Shown piece by piece: positions 35,394 to 46,792 of a stretch of DNA of 64,000 nucleotides. The stretch's first letter is position 1. Each line of letters opens with the position of its first letter. Source of the DNA: Chrysogorgia sp. JL179-B06 (lineage: Eukaryota; Cnidaria; Anthozoa; Scleralcyonacea; Chrysogorgiidae); NCBI GenBank assembly GCA_035772405.1, contig JAYKKM010000471.1, positions 2,434,501-2,498,500 of the forward strand. Reading direction: 5' to 3'. A program made the position numbers and the translations under genes. Below the pieces are notes generated by a model. That model saw only the letters and a list, made by a program, of their open reading frames with translations, was not told where the DNA came from and ran no database searches.

Positions 35394-35550
35394 TGATCCG
35401 CGATGCTAGCCAGTTCACCATCATCGCTTGAATTATGTCCCTTTTCGCATGTTGTTTTGGCATCCATCCACGTCTTATAGTCCGTTGGATCAGTATGGAA
35501 CTGATAACACCATTGTCCGTTAACGATCCACCCGGGAGCACAATAACCAT
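35394..35550 (-). CDS. CTLD-3, first exon, with a MITE abutting its splice donor
   Basis: The exon encodes 'GYCAPGWIVNGQWCYQF', 'TWMDAKTTCEKG' and 'GELASIADQ'. The acceptor is tattttag. The donor reads gtaagttaa: the last four bases are the TTAA flank of the MITE at 34882-35384, so the intron begins with five host bases and then the transposon. The donor consensus itself is retained. Confidence 0.8.
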
Positions 35551-35639
35551 CTAAAATATAAAAAGTATATAGTGACCTTGCTGTTGAATATTTAGTACAT
35601 TTAGAAAAATGGTGCACATTTAGTAAAACGGTTCTACTG

Positions 35640-36110
35640 AAATATGGTTAATTGTGATTTGGCTTAGCAACAAGAGTTGAAACTGAATGAATTGACTGTT
35701 GAAAAAGCAATACTGCGAAATATAGACAATGACTGCAACAAATCTTCTTAGTGCTTAACTATGAAATTAAATTTATCCAAAGTGATTCGAACTTTCAAGT
35801 TTTCGCATTGAGAGATATTGTAATTTAACAATATAGATATGTTAGTAGACACAAAATCATGATCAGAAGTAATTCTCAAGACATAAGATATATGACATAA
35901 TGTCGTGTGACATAATGTATACTTGTCCTTAGGCTTAGCCTATTATATTACAAATTAATTCTGATTTTCTTTTATACAGCTCCTCGATTATTATTTATTC
36001 GTACAAATATGCACGTTGACCAACTTAGACCACATACCTTTGCAATATTTCGATAGTTTACCAACCTTATTACCACTGTCTACATATATAGCATACATCG
36101 TATAAATTGT
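35640..36110. other. Intronic sequence without recognised feature
   Basis: AT-rich sequence. No exon or element end was recognised. Confidence 0.45.
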
Positions 36111-36120
36111 AAAGGCGTAC

Positions 36121-36171
36121 CTGCGGCCACTTTTATTGCAGGACCAATGGTTGCTATTTTTGGTGCGTTTT
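36121..36171 (-). CDS. Linker exon between CTLD-2 and CTLD-3
   Basis: A 51-base exon between atattacag and g/gtacgc encodes about 16 residues rich in Ala, Pro, Ile and Thr ('NAPKIATIGPAIKVAA'). It is phase 1-1 like the other linkers. Confidence 0.6.
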
Positions 36172-36577
36172 CTGTAATATAAATCATAAAATATAAGTTA
36201 TTTTATATTGTACTTCATCATGTTAGGTTTTATTAGGACAGGACAGATATCTGAAGTGCTCATCCTGTAACAAACATAAGTTGTTTTTTTCTGTTAGCCA
36301 TTTACTTGTGTCAATATATGATGATTAAGATATTCAAATTTCACAAACGTTAAGAAACTCATCGAATAGTTTCCCAGCACAGCCGTAGATGTTATTGAAT
36401 GTAACAGCTCACGGTATCTTAAGTCACATTCAATAACTTTATGACTAGAATGCAGCATTAAACTATGTAAAAGAAAATCAAATAAATATGAAAATGTTAC
36501 AATTCGGTTCAAAATCTGAAACGTGTTCATAAATTAAGAATTAGAATACATTTTCCGTGTTTTCTTACTGTTATAGA

Positions 36578-36684
36578 ACCACGAGTGGAAGTTTGGGAGA
36601 ACGAGAAATTGCCTTCGAGACACGAGTGACAAGCACGAGTGTTTCTACTGTGATTTCGAGTTCTCCCAAACGTTCACGTGTGTT
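36578..36684. mobile_element. Small palindromic MITE
   Basis: 'ccacgagtggaagtttggga' is mirrored by 'ctcccaaacgttcacgtgtg', and 'gaacgagaaa' by 'tttcgagttc'. Confidence 0.65.
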
Positions 36685-36689
36685 TGCAT

Positions 36690-36955
36690 AGTGGTTACCA
36701 CACATGTCTATGACCTGGGAGACACCGGTTCAAATCCTGGGTCGGACCTCCACTCAGGGTCTTAAAAAATAATTGAGGAGAAAGTGCTGCCTTTGCAATA
36801 ATATCAGCAAATGGTAAGACTTTCGGGTCTTCTCGGATAACGACCTTAAATCGTAGGTCCTCGGAACCCCTGTAATTGGACTTCTAGCCTGTTGGGGTAT
36901 TCCGTTCACCTATAAAGAGTGATAAATCTAATAAATCTAAATTAAATTATCAGAA
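36690..36955 (+). repeat. tRNA-derived SINE, second family
   Basis: Box A 'gcatagtggttacc' and an intact box B 'ggttcaaatcc' are followed by a 190-base body ending 'taaatctaataaatctaa'. The body differs from the SINE at 172. Confidence 0.65.
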
Positions 36956-37161
36956 TTTTATATTTTTAACTTTTTAAAAACGTTTTAGCAAGCTGTGGTT
37001 TGAATTCAAATATGGCTGACATATTTCTGTGTTTCAATACAGTAAGTTATAGAAACACGACTTTTAGTCAATGTGATACTGTTGACATTTTCCAAATGTT
37101 CTTAAATGTAAAATAGAATTGAATAATTTTTCACATGTTAAATTTCTTTTATGAACATTAC

Positions 37162-37388
37162 CATTGTTGGCTTTACAGATGAAGTATTTCTTCGACGAGC
37201 AGTGATTGTCATTCCATTTCCCATAACGCCTCATCATTGCAACGCAATCTTCCTGCCCATAGTAGTTGTTAGGTTCACCGTTGCTCCAGTACAAGTAGCG
37301 TCCATAGCCTGAACCATCACTCCATTTATAATTACTTTCAGGACCCAAATCATTTAAGCCCAGCCAGAAGGAGTAGATGGGCACATGA
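37162..37388 (-). CDS. CTLD-2, second exon (mannose-type EPN site)
   Basis: This is the best-preserved lectin exon: 'FWLGLNDLGPES', 'YKWSDGSG', 'YWSNGEPNN', 'EDCVAM', 'KWNDNHC', 'YFICK'. Both EPN and WND triplets are intact, the classical calcium and mannose/GlcNAc-type ligand set. Acceptor ttttcag and donor g/gtaatg give phase 2 to 1 and 227 bases. Confidence 0.85.
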
Positions 37389-37997
37389 CTGAAAATAACC
37401 CATGTGAAACTCTAGTTTAGTCAATTATTTTTTATGACTAATTTTATCAGGGTAACCCTATCAGTATACTGTTATCCTTAGGAGCCCTGATAAATTTTAA
37501 AAGTTACAAATTATCTAAATATAATAAATATACAAAGTTAAAAGGCAACAAGACAATATATCAACTAATGTCTCAAACCTATCTTAGAACTATTAAAAAC
37601 TTTACAGCCATGGTAATAAAAAGATTTCGTAGCACATTCAGTTCTAACTCTTGGAAGGTTCAGTTTATTTGATTGTCTTGTTGAACGAGATAGCATATTA
37701 TGATTAAAAACAAAATAATTAAAAAAATAATTTTTTATGACGTTTTTATGATCTGCTATTAATTATTCATGTTTTAAGGAAACGATAAGTGAAAAAATAG
37801 GGGTAATCATGTTTTTGTTTTCATGCTGTGTTTCATGTTTTTGGAACATGTTGTGTGGGAGAAAATTGTTAAGTGTTTGTTGACATAGAAACACGAATGA
37901 TATGACCTATACGACCTGTATGAATTTTCAAACATTCCGTCTTAACCTCAATTGAGGGAGCATAATCACGTTGTAAAGAGAACAAATTTTAGCCAAC
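37389..37997. other. Intron of CTLD-2, no recognised feature
   Basis: This is a short, element-free intron between the two exons of CTLD-2. Confidence 0.5.
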
Positions 37998-38172
37998 CTT
38001 ATTGCATTAACCAAAAATATTCTCTCTGCCTCGCTATTGACACTGGCAAGGTGACCACTCATGTTTCTACACGTTGACTCTGCCTCGTGCCACGTTTTTG
38101 TGGAATCTCGTCCAATATAATAACACATGTTGTCGAATATAATCCAACCTGACTTACAGAGAGAAGAGGGAC
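37998..38172 (-). CDS. CTLD-2, first exon
   Basis: The exon encodes 'SLCKSGWIIFDNMCYYIG', the 'KTWHEAESTCRNMSGHLAS' helix and 'NSEAERIFLVNAIR'. The acceptor is cccgcag. The donor aag/gttggc is weaker than the others, but it is the only one that gives a frame-correct join to 37162-37388 (total 402 bases). Confidence 0.78.
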
Positions 38173-38439
38173 CTGCGGGAGAAATGTCGGTAAGTAAAAC
38201 AATTATTTCAAAATATAAGTATACAAACAATCCCTAAATTTGACGAATTGAAATTAGATCAGGATTAGGATCCGAGAATCATACGATCATGATGATATCC
38301 GCTCATGCAGAACAATTTGATTAAACTGCGGCACTCCAAGCAGCCTCGTTGGAAATATTAATTGCTGCTTTTTGTTTTATTATCATATGCTTGTTTTTTC
38401 AGTTTGTTATTTTTAATATTTTGTTGTTTTTATACTTAT

Positions 38440-38630
38440 TATTTATATACTAAAGACTTATTAACCGAGAGTGAGGTCTGTACGGGAAAGTGTTTGCCCG
38501 AGGTTTTCGTACAGACAGAGGGACGAAGGAGCGAGGTTTGTGCGATAAAAGCAAAGGCAAATACTTTCCAGTATAGACCGAGCAAACGAGGTTAATAAAG
38601 TATTTATTATATGGCTTTTGGTTAATTTTC
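38440..38630. mobile_element. Palindromic MITE
   Basis: 'cttattaaccgagagtgagg' and 'gtctgtacgggaaagtgttt' are mirrored by 'aaatactttccagtatagac' and 'cgaggttaataaag'. Related copy at 15666-15815. Confidence 0.65.
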
Positions 38631-38814
38631 TTCTCTGTTTCTAACCGCTGTTTTCATCTTCAACTTCCTCAGATGCTGCCGTTTACCTTAACTCTTCACG
38701 TCTAGTATGTTACGCTTCATTTTACATCAGTTAGGCATTTATTTTCTGTGCTTTTAGATGATTGAAAACTTTAAAGAAAAACAATAATAATGTTCCAACA
38801 CATTTTATTGCTGG

Positions 38815-40502
38815 TAGTCTAGTTGCCATATGGCGGTTTTTGGCTCAACCTTGCTGTGAAGGCCCCCAAACAGGTTTTTGCAGTTTTTGTATCTTTGGAG
38901 ATTCATAATCTGGATAGTGCCACCTTGGCACCCGTGGGGAAAACGAATTATTGCAGGTTTTATATAGGCAAGTACTATTATGGCCGCCATATTGAAATTC
39001 AAGGTGGCTGCATAGCAAATTTCACTCCTTTGCCCTTCACGACTGTTTAAATGTGTTACACGGAGAATAACGGCAATAAATAGCAGAAATATTAATCTAA
39101 AAAATAAACTTATTGTAAAGATAAATATATCGGATTGGATTACGGTAGTTATTATAATAAAGCTTACATAAAGTAGTGCGCTATTGACCGAGTAATTTGC
39201 AAGCTCAGTTGATTTTAGGAATCAGGAATAAGTCATTTTTTGTTCGAGTTACACTCTGATGAATTAGACTTTAGTGAAAACATTTGTATGGTGTGTATTA
39301 ATATAAAACATATATTTCAAATGTAGGATTACAAACAAACCATTGATCAATGCACGGCAAGGAAGAGTCAAAAAAATTATTGAATCGAGTGTAAGAAAGG
39401 AAATTGAAATGAATCCAAATGTTATAGTCCAATGTCACCTATCATGTGCATGTTGCTTATACTTCTTCGTCTCATATTAATCGGTATTTAAAACTTCAAG
39501 GTCATCAAGATGCAGTAGAAACCTTAAGTCAGACCTTGGCTACAAAACGAGTACAACGCTCAGAAACGAAGCATTAAGTGAAGATCCTCCATCTTTTGAT
39601 GCAACACAATTTGGCTGGTCCAGAAACGAAACTACCAAGTCGCTTATTAAGGCACTGCTCCCACAGAAATTCTGGAAATGATTTGTTGCAACTGTGCTTC
39701 TGACCGTCCATGTGAAAAGCGACAGTGTGGTTGCTTCAAAGCACAGTTATCACAGTTATACCATTTGCTGCAAGTGGCACATCAGCGAAAACTGCTACAA
39801 TTCATGGACATAGAAATCCAAAGAGGATTGTGAAGAAGAAGAAAATGACGGTGTTGAAGACTCATAACAATAATTTCTTTTGTAGTCTAAGCTCAAACTT
39901 TATTCATTGAAATATTTCTACATTTGTTATCATAAACTCACTGCATCATGACTATTTGCAAGATCCTGCTTCCGTCATAGCATAAAACGAATGAGACATA
40001 GTCGGTTTTTATAGCTTGCGTTTCTTTTGATAACGTAAATGTAATTAGGAATGAACAATATTAATATCTCAATGGATTAATATTTTCATTAGATGTACTG
40101 TAGAACTACTTTATATGAAGAATATAGTAAAAATGTGACATGGACTGTCTTAATATAAGCAATTTTGGACGACATTTGGGATTTAAGAAAAGTCATATTT
40201 CTACTTTTACAATGGTGCATCGAAGACATTACTTAACTATGCATAGAAAACAATATAAAAATTAGAAAATCATACATTTTGTCAGCGAAATATAAGACCA
40301 GTTTTCCTTTGTTCTTACATATATGGCGGCCATAATGGACGCCACATTTGCTCTATTTTTTAAATTTGGAATAATTCGTTTTCTCCACGGGTGTCAAGGT
40401 GACACTATCCAGATTATGAATCTCTATGTTTTAAAAATACAAAAACTGCAAAAACCTGCTTGGGGGCCTTCACAGAAAGGTTGAGCTGTCGGCGACCAGA
40501 CT
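38815..40502. mobile_element. 1.7-kb TIR transposon remnant with Cys-rich ORF relic
   Basis: TIRs of about 180 bases face each other: 'gctcaaccttgctgtgaagg', 'atctggatagtgccaccttg' on the left, 'caaggtgacactatccagat', 'ccttcacagaaaggttgagc' on the right. About 39678-39790 encodes a Cys-rich segment ('MICCNCASDRPCEKRQCGC'), degenerate and frameshifted. Family not assigned. Confidence 0.7.
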
Positions 40503-40864
40503 ATGGGTATTTTCAATGAAGATGCCTAGCTCTCTTTTATTTTCATTCAAATCAACTCAGAGATTTTCCCGCCAAAACTTACCGATCAGAAAAATGCCTA
40601 TTGCCCTTGCAGCCCATAGCCTGGGAGTGCAATACGCTTTTTTCAAGACCTCTCAGTTACCAATCAGTGTGCGTTATTTGGTGTACAGACCTGAAAACGA
40701 GTTCAGCCATATAATAATAGTTAGTTTTTGGGCGCGCTGTAATTGGCTTAATATGCTGTTGCGGTTACCCTGCCATTGTTCTTATGTAGTTGTAAATTGT
40801 AAAGGTAAAGAATCAGAATCTACAATCCAGAATTGAGATATATTAGCTCATTTTCCAATCTTAC

Positions 40865-40903
40865 CGAACGTTGGGGGAGTAAAAGTTGGAGCTACACCAG
40901 CAA
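40865..40903 (-). CDS. Linker exon between CTLD-1 and CTLD-2
   Basis: A 39-base phase 1-1 exon between ttctttcag and g/gtaaga encodes a Pro/Thr-rich stretch ('VAPTFTPPTF'). It lies just outside the TIR transposon at 38815-40502. Confidence 0.6.
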
Positions 40904-41061
40904 CTGAAAGAAACAAAAAAAATAGAAATTAGAATACAATTTACGTGATATCTAATTCTAGAGGAACGCCCAAAGAACCAAACTTTACAGTACAGTGTGA
41001 TTTTTAGAAGATTGACATAATTATTATTGGTATAAACGAAATATTGCGAATCGCTAAGACT

Positions 41062-41234
41062 TAAGTGCCTATATATCTCCAAATAAGATATTACTGATAT
41101 AAATTCTACATGAAGTGAATAGTTGAAATGCACAAATATTTTTATGGTTTGAGCTTTGCGTTGATGTTCTAGAAAGGTTTGTATGTCCGAAAGGCTAATG
41201 AGTGTGACATCAAATCAGTCATCATTTCGGATAC

Positions 41235-41271
<37 letters not shown>

Positions 41272-41897
41272 GTTTCAACCATATCAACGTATCGCTTCGC
41301 TACTTTGGGAAGTGCGCTCGAGAGGCCTTGCTCCACGTTATGGTTAGATGAGATGTCTGCCTGTTGGTGTCAAGTGAAAGCGGCGAATTTAATATGTATA
41401 TGGAGAAATCACTGACTGTTCTGACCGTGTCTCAATAGCTCAAAGGTTAGAGCGCCGAAACGTTGATTTGGAGATGTGTGTGAAAATGGTAGGACCAACT
41501 CCTTATTGGGTGATCCAATATTTGGGCCTTGGCAGACAAAGCGAAGCGGTCAATGGCGATTTGTAATCCGATACAGGTTTTAACGAAGGGTATACACGTT
41601 TGCGTAACATATGCACGTATGTTATGTACTTGGACTGGGTAATTCCAAATCTGTTTTCAGAATTGAAATTGAGTAAATATTGGCTGTGATAACGTTCAAA
41701 ATCTATGACGAAACGGCCTTTTGCGATTTGCGATACACGATGTGCGAGGTCTGGGGACCATAGATAGGGAAAATCCCGCAGGGGGTTAGGATGAAACTGT
41801 AGGGCGATAGAAAAAGCGAGCGAGGGGTTATTGCGGATACGTATTTCTAGTGTAGAATCTATATCAGCAACATCGTATTTGGGGTTATGGGCACTTT
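41062..41897. mobile_element. Decayed TTAA-family MITE
   Basis: Left half 41062-41240 ('aagatattactgatataaat', 'gagctttgcgttgatgttct') and right end 41848-41897 ('atcgtatttggggttatggg') match 31546-31984. Between them lie a (TA)n run (41240-41265) and unrelated sequence including a SINE-like head at 41425-41475. Confidence 0.6.
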
Positions 41898-42230
41898 GGG
41901 GTTATGGGCACTTTGTGGTTATGGGCAGAATTGAAATGAAACCAATATTTTGAAATTTTGCTAAATTGATGTCCAAATCTGCTAATTAATTTGTTCACGT
42001 TCATTTTCACTTTTTGGACATTCGTGCACTCGTTTGTAATAATTAGTATTTCTAAATTTATACATAAAAAGAGATATGTCAGTGGCAATTATTTTTTAAT
42101 TTTTACACAAACTGGTGATTTTACAGCGAAGCGATGTTTGGCTGCGATTTGTACTACGATTTTGTTTTGCCGACGTGACTGCGAGGTAGTATACACATAT
42201 CAATGAACCAGTGTACATTATTGTAACCTT

Positions 42231-42372
42231 CTCTCCATCTGAGTCTCAGTATCTCAATTCTCAATGGTTAGAGCGTTTCAGCGGTAACCAGAAGGGTACA
42301 GGTTCGATTCCTGTCCGGAGCTCAGGATATGATCTTGACGATCGTCCATGTATCGTCTGTCTATTCCAAGAT
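42231..42372 (+). repeat. tRNA-derived SINE
   Basis: Box A 'caatggttagagcg', a perfect box B 'ggttcgattcc', and body 'gacgatcgtccatgtatcgt'. Best-preserved copy of the family seen at 172 and 12955. Confidence 0.75.
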
Positions 42373-42627
42373 CTCCCACATTCACTACAGCAGTGTACAT
42401 ACTGTATATAACTGATTAACATATATGATATCTCTTGTGTAAACTGTCGGCGATATAAGTTTCCTTTACTCGGTCTTCTTAACCCCACACGCGGTCTTAA
42501 CCTCGAAATCAAGAGTACAATCTTCAACCAAATTTCTGTCGAAAGTCTATTTTAGTACCACTCACCCTTATAAAATGTTTAATATTAACCCCTATAAAGT
42601 AAATGGTAAGAACCTAGGAGTATCATT

Positions 42628-42818
42628 AGATGTGTTAAGTTGAGCTTCCAGGTTGTTGTATTGAGAAAGACTATTGTTGGTGACTGACGTTTCGACGGCC
42701 TCAGCGGCGGTCATCTTCAGAGTCAATGACCGCCGCTGAGGCCGTCCAAACGTCAGTCACCAACAATAGTCTTTCTCAAAACTACAATAACCTGGACGAT
42801 CGACTTCACACATCTAAT
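42628..42818. repeat. Strong hairpin
   Basis: 'agactattgttggtgactga' and 'ggcctcagcggcggtcat' are mirrored by 'atgaccgccgctgaggcc' and 'tcagtcaccaacaatagtct', stem about 80 bases with a 10-15 base loop. It resembles sequences near Penelope termini, but this is tentative. Confidence 0.75.
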
Positions 42819-44652
42819 TAACCCCACTTTTAATACTACCCCTTAATCCTTACAAAGCAAATACAGAAAAAAAGAAGGAAGAAAAAATAAATTAACAAAA
42901 AATGCAGAAATAATCGCGGGAAAATACAAAATAATCGCGGGAATTGAACTTGAGATCCTCCGCACAATCCAACACATTAAGGATTTTAGCAAAGACTACG
43001 GCTACGTCAACATTGACTACCCCTGCACAATATAATTTTTGGATGGATTCATCATTTTTAATCCATAGAGAATTCTCCACGCCGCACTCAATCTACCACA
43101 ACGTTGCCGATTTTAGTATTTTCACGTTTTCACGACAAGAACGTAGAATTTGTAGAAAGCTTTAATTCGGTTGGGTATAACCTCAACCCGTCAACTACGA
43201 TTGCTTAGAAACGTTTTAGTGAGAGAAAAGACATTTAGCATTCGTTGAAACGTACATGTTGTGGAATTTCGTTGAAATGCTAAAATGAAAGTGATTTAGA
43301 TCTGAAAACAAATTTTGCAGCCGTAGTCGACCTAATTTGCTTAAACGCCCTAATAACCACAACAATACGGAGCGCATTCCGACAAAACCCTAACAAAAAA
43401 TTGTACTTAAGGCATTTTCACGAACAAAAGGTATAAGGATGGCAAAGGTTATAAGGATGGCAAAGGTTATAAGGATGGTAAAGGCCGTCTTAGATGGCAA
43501 AAACCGTTTACGAAAGGGAAAATAATATCGGCGATTTCATTGCGATTTGACTGCGAAAGGAGATTTTCAAATTTTCATGCTTGTGATTTTGATGCGATTT
43601 CTGGGATTTTCGCAGAAAATCTGAACAAAATACTATACCTTAATAGTATGTGTTAGCAAAGATGGAAGGCACAAGGAAAAAACGACACTTTCGAATGCAA
43701 AGAAAAGGAAAATTGTAAGACGTAGCGAATTTTGCCAAGTGGCAAAACTACGAAAACTTGTATACAAAATACTTCAGATTTTAAGCGCACTACCAAATGG
43801 CAATTTGAACCGTGTCCACTTTTTTCTAAAAACAGGCAACAATTAAACAGACGTCTAAAATTGATAAGTGTTTGTCTTTCTTGAATTTATTGAAACATTC
43901 AGAAACGTAAACTACGCCCTCATAAATTACGTCAGCGTCGCTAGCGTTTGCCACTTTCAATATTTATAATTTCCTATATTTTTCGGCCTATTTTTTGGCA
44001 AAAATCTTGTAAATTTTAACAGCGAATATTGCTATCCTTTTGAATTACAAAGTTATTTATAGTTATTGTGCATGTAGAATTGTGTTAAGAAAATGTTTAA
44101 AAATGACGATGGCATGATTTGCCTTTTGACAGTGTGTCAAGACGTCAATTTCCCATGTTTGGATTAAAGAAATACCTAATGGTTTCCGTGTTTCGACATG
44201 TGATCTAAACACGCGGGAAGTTGCGAGACTGGAGAAAAGCATAAATTTTTTAAAAAGATTTTCGAAAGATTTTCGAAAGTTGAGTGTTTGGATCACGGTA
44301 CCCATGCAAGTGTTTGGATCACAGTATCCAAACACGAAAAACCATTAGGTATTTCTTGTCCTCTCTTTTTACCAGATTTCAATATTTTTAATTATTCGTA
44401 ACTCTGTAAACCTATTAAAACCGCATCTTATGGAAATGACGTCATCCGTGTAATATATTCAAGTTTCCTAGGCATCAACATCAGACGCGATAATCACCTC
44501 ATGAGTGTGGTAAGCTACGCTTGCCATGCGAAACAGATCTGTAGTGATTACAATTCAAATGAAGTAACTCAAGTTTGTCTTTCTGTCTTAATATATTATA
44601 AAGGTTAATATAATTTAAATAGTTTGGGCACGAGAATGCGTGTCATAATTAC
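42819..44652. other. Intronic sequence, minor repeats only
   Basis: An 18-19 base tandem repeat (ggttataaggatggcaaa, three copies) lies at 43429-43490, and 'gtgtttggatcac' is duplicated near 44285-44330. No exon or element end was recognised. Confidence 0.45.
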
Positions 44653-44820
44653 CTTTTGGTTGCTTGCACATGAAGGGTCTACTGTAGTGGCAGTTGGTAT
44701 CATCCCAGTATCCAGTATCAATATAAAGTTCTGTACAGTCTTCCCGACCATTATAGCTGTCGGGTTGTCCAGGAGCCCAGTTTGTGTAAGCTACAGGACG
44801 TTTATCACTCCATGTGTGAC
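44653..44820 (-). CDS. CTLD-1, last exon (galactose-type QPD site)
   Basis: The exon encodes 'TWSDKRPVAYTNWAPGQPD', 'REDCTEL', 'GYWDDTNCHY' and 'PFMCK'. The QPD triplet in place of EPN is the family hallmark of galactose-type ligands, and Trp-Asp-Asp is close to the WND calcium site. Acceptor cttttctag and donor g/gtaatt are clear; phase is 1-1 and length 168. The exons for the first part of this domain are not found in the 1.4 kb between here and the Polinton. Confidence 0.82.
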
Positions 44821-45269
44821 CTAGAAAAGCAGAAATAATTATTTACTTGATATAAGTGTACGCAACACGCTCGCTCAATACAATGTATGCTATATGGGCA
44901 TCCTAATTAATGAGGCATGACACGAGAAAGGGGTTGAAATAAATAAATAAATTTTAGCCATAAATGATAGTTCCATTGGGATAATTAAAATGTGTCAGTA
45001 AATAGGAAGGAATTCGATCTAACTCTGGGTATTCTTGTTTACTTTGCCACCTATCCCTAGGACCAAACTCCTTTGAAAATGTGGGCTTAGTCCTGATCTA
45101 TGTATCTATGTTAAACTCAGGTGAAGGAAGGTTTGGTGATCGAATTAATTATATTTATAATTATGCTCAGACTTTTACGTCATTTAATTGTTATGGTAAT
45201 GTTATTACAGCTATTTACAAAAAGGAAACGGACACGTATCAATTAATATCTGGATTATTCTTCATGTCA
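44821..45269. other. Intronic sequence without recognised feature
   Basis: This stretch was searched for the missing first exons of CTLD-1 (Cys-x-x-Gly-Trp and WIGL patterns on the minus strand). None was seen. Confidence 0.4.
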
Positions 45270-46180
45270 TATTATTTACAATGTTTCAAAATGTTGTAAT
45301 GTTTCACTTTGGCGGACACTCTGGGATAATCCGTTCCAAAGTTTAGCTGCTGAGTACTTAAAGGTCCTCTTAAGTTGCTCTGTTCTAGGTTTTGGAAGAG
45401 AGAAATCTTCTTCGTTTCGGGTATTATATCTATGTTTATCCATATATGTATATCCATACTTAACGCCAACTCCTTCATATTTCTGATGAAGACTTTTGTG
45501 CATTAAAATACATTTATATGTATAGGCATCTTCTATTCTCGAGTTTCCCCAATTAATCTGCTAGAGTATTTCTTCCGACGATGTTGCTAAACCGACTCCA
45601 ATAATAATAGTTAGCTGACCGAGTTTGTAGTCTCTGATGTTTTCTTGTTGATGATATGTTACACTTGCTCGATCCATACAACATCACAATAGTTGAACAA
45701 TAGCGAAATAGTTGTATTATACACAAGTTTTGGGTATCAAGGTAGGATCGCACATGCTTCAAAAAACAATTCTGGAGGATACTTGTTTGGACAGCATATA
45801 AATATGGGCGGTCCATGAAAGATTTTCATCTAAATTATATGCCAAGATACTTTAATGAGTCTACCTTGGCAATCACATGATCATCCAATTAGAGTTGTTC
45901 CTCTTAACATAATATCTGAGGTGTTCCTATTAACATAAATTACGTTTTTTTTGTGGGATTGATGACCAATCCATTCGCCTCGAGCCATCGGAATATCAAT
46001 TGTAAATCTGCATTTAATTTCTGTTCAATTTCACAGCTATCTTTACTAAAAAAGTGCATTATCATCTTATCCAAACATATTGAGTTCACTATATATTTGA
46101 TACATTCTGCCAACGAGTTTACATTACCATTGTAAAAAGCTATTGTTGTCGGTTTGTTAGATATGACGACAGCCATTCTA
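45270..46180 (-). mobile_element. LINE reverse-transcriptase fragment next to the Polinton
   Basis: Minus frames: 'FFSKDSCEIEQKLNADLQ' and 'WLEANGLVINPTKK' (46.0 kb), a shifted middle, then 'KYEGVGVKYGYTYMDKHRY' and 'RTFKYSAAKLWNGLSQSV' (45.3-45.5 kb). It is a CR1-like LINE 3' half whose 5' part stops near the Polinton edge, as if the Polinton inserted into it. Confidence 0.7.
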
Positions 46181-46233
46181 GTTCAGACCAACAAATCCCT
46201 AATGAACAAAGCTTTTCCAAAAAACAGGATGTT

Positions 46234-46792
46234 AGTAGTATAGTAAGTAGGGCTGCGGGCCCAGTCAACGCCAACCACGATATAAACACCAAAACATCAC
46301 CAAATTTGTGTCGAGCCACAACTCGGCAATGTTTTGGTACTCACGTTTTATAATCAACGTTGGTGACCTCACAGCGCCAGTCTCTATGCTATTATGGTGA
46401 TCGTTAGTCAATCTAAACACCCCTCCCACGTTTTCTACTAAGTTGATGCCAAATATTAAAAAAATCACGACTTTCGCTAAACTTTACGCTACTTTAGCCA
46501 TTTTTTAGGTGTGTTTCAACATTTTCACAAATTTGTCGAATCGCATTTAAAAAATAGTCGTCTCAACATTTTCACAAATTTGTCAAACCATATTTAAAAA
46601 ATATAAAGCACCGTTTCAATATTTTCACAAATTTGTCAAATCACATTTAAAAAATAGAAAGTGTCGTTTCAATATTTTCACAAATTTGTCAAATCACATT
46701 TTTACGAATTTATGTATCGTAAAAGTGTCTCACGCGTGATAAAATTGCCACCTGTTATGCAAATTAGGTTATTGCCACCTGTTAATATTAGA
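46234..46792. repeat. Polinton left terminal region (candidate TIR) with tandem repeats
   Basis: Non-coding DNA between the probable left end and the polymerase stop codon. Its outer part should be repeated inverted at the right end. Four copies of a 48-54 base unit (46514-46700) share 'ttttcacaaatttgtc' with a palindromic caaatttg core and an 'atttaaaaaatag' spacer. Such terminal arrays could bind an origin or end-recognition protein. Confidence 0.55.
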
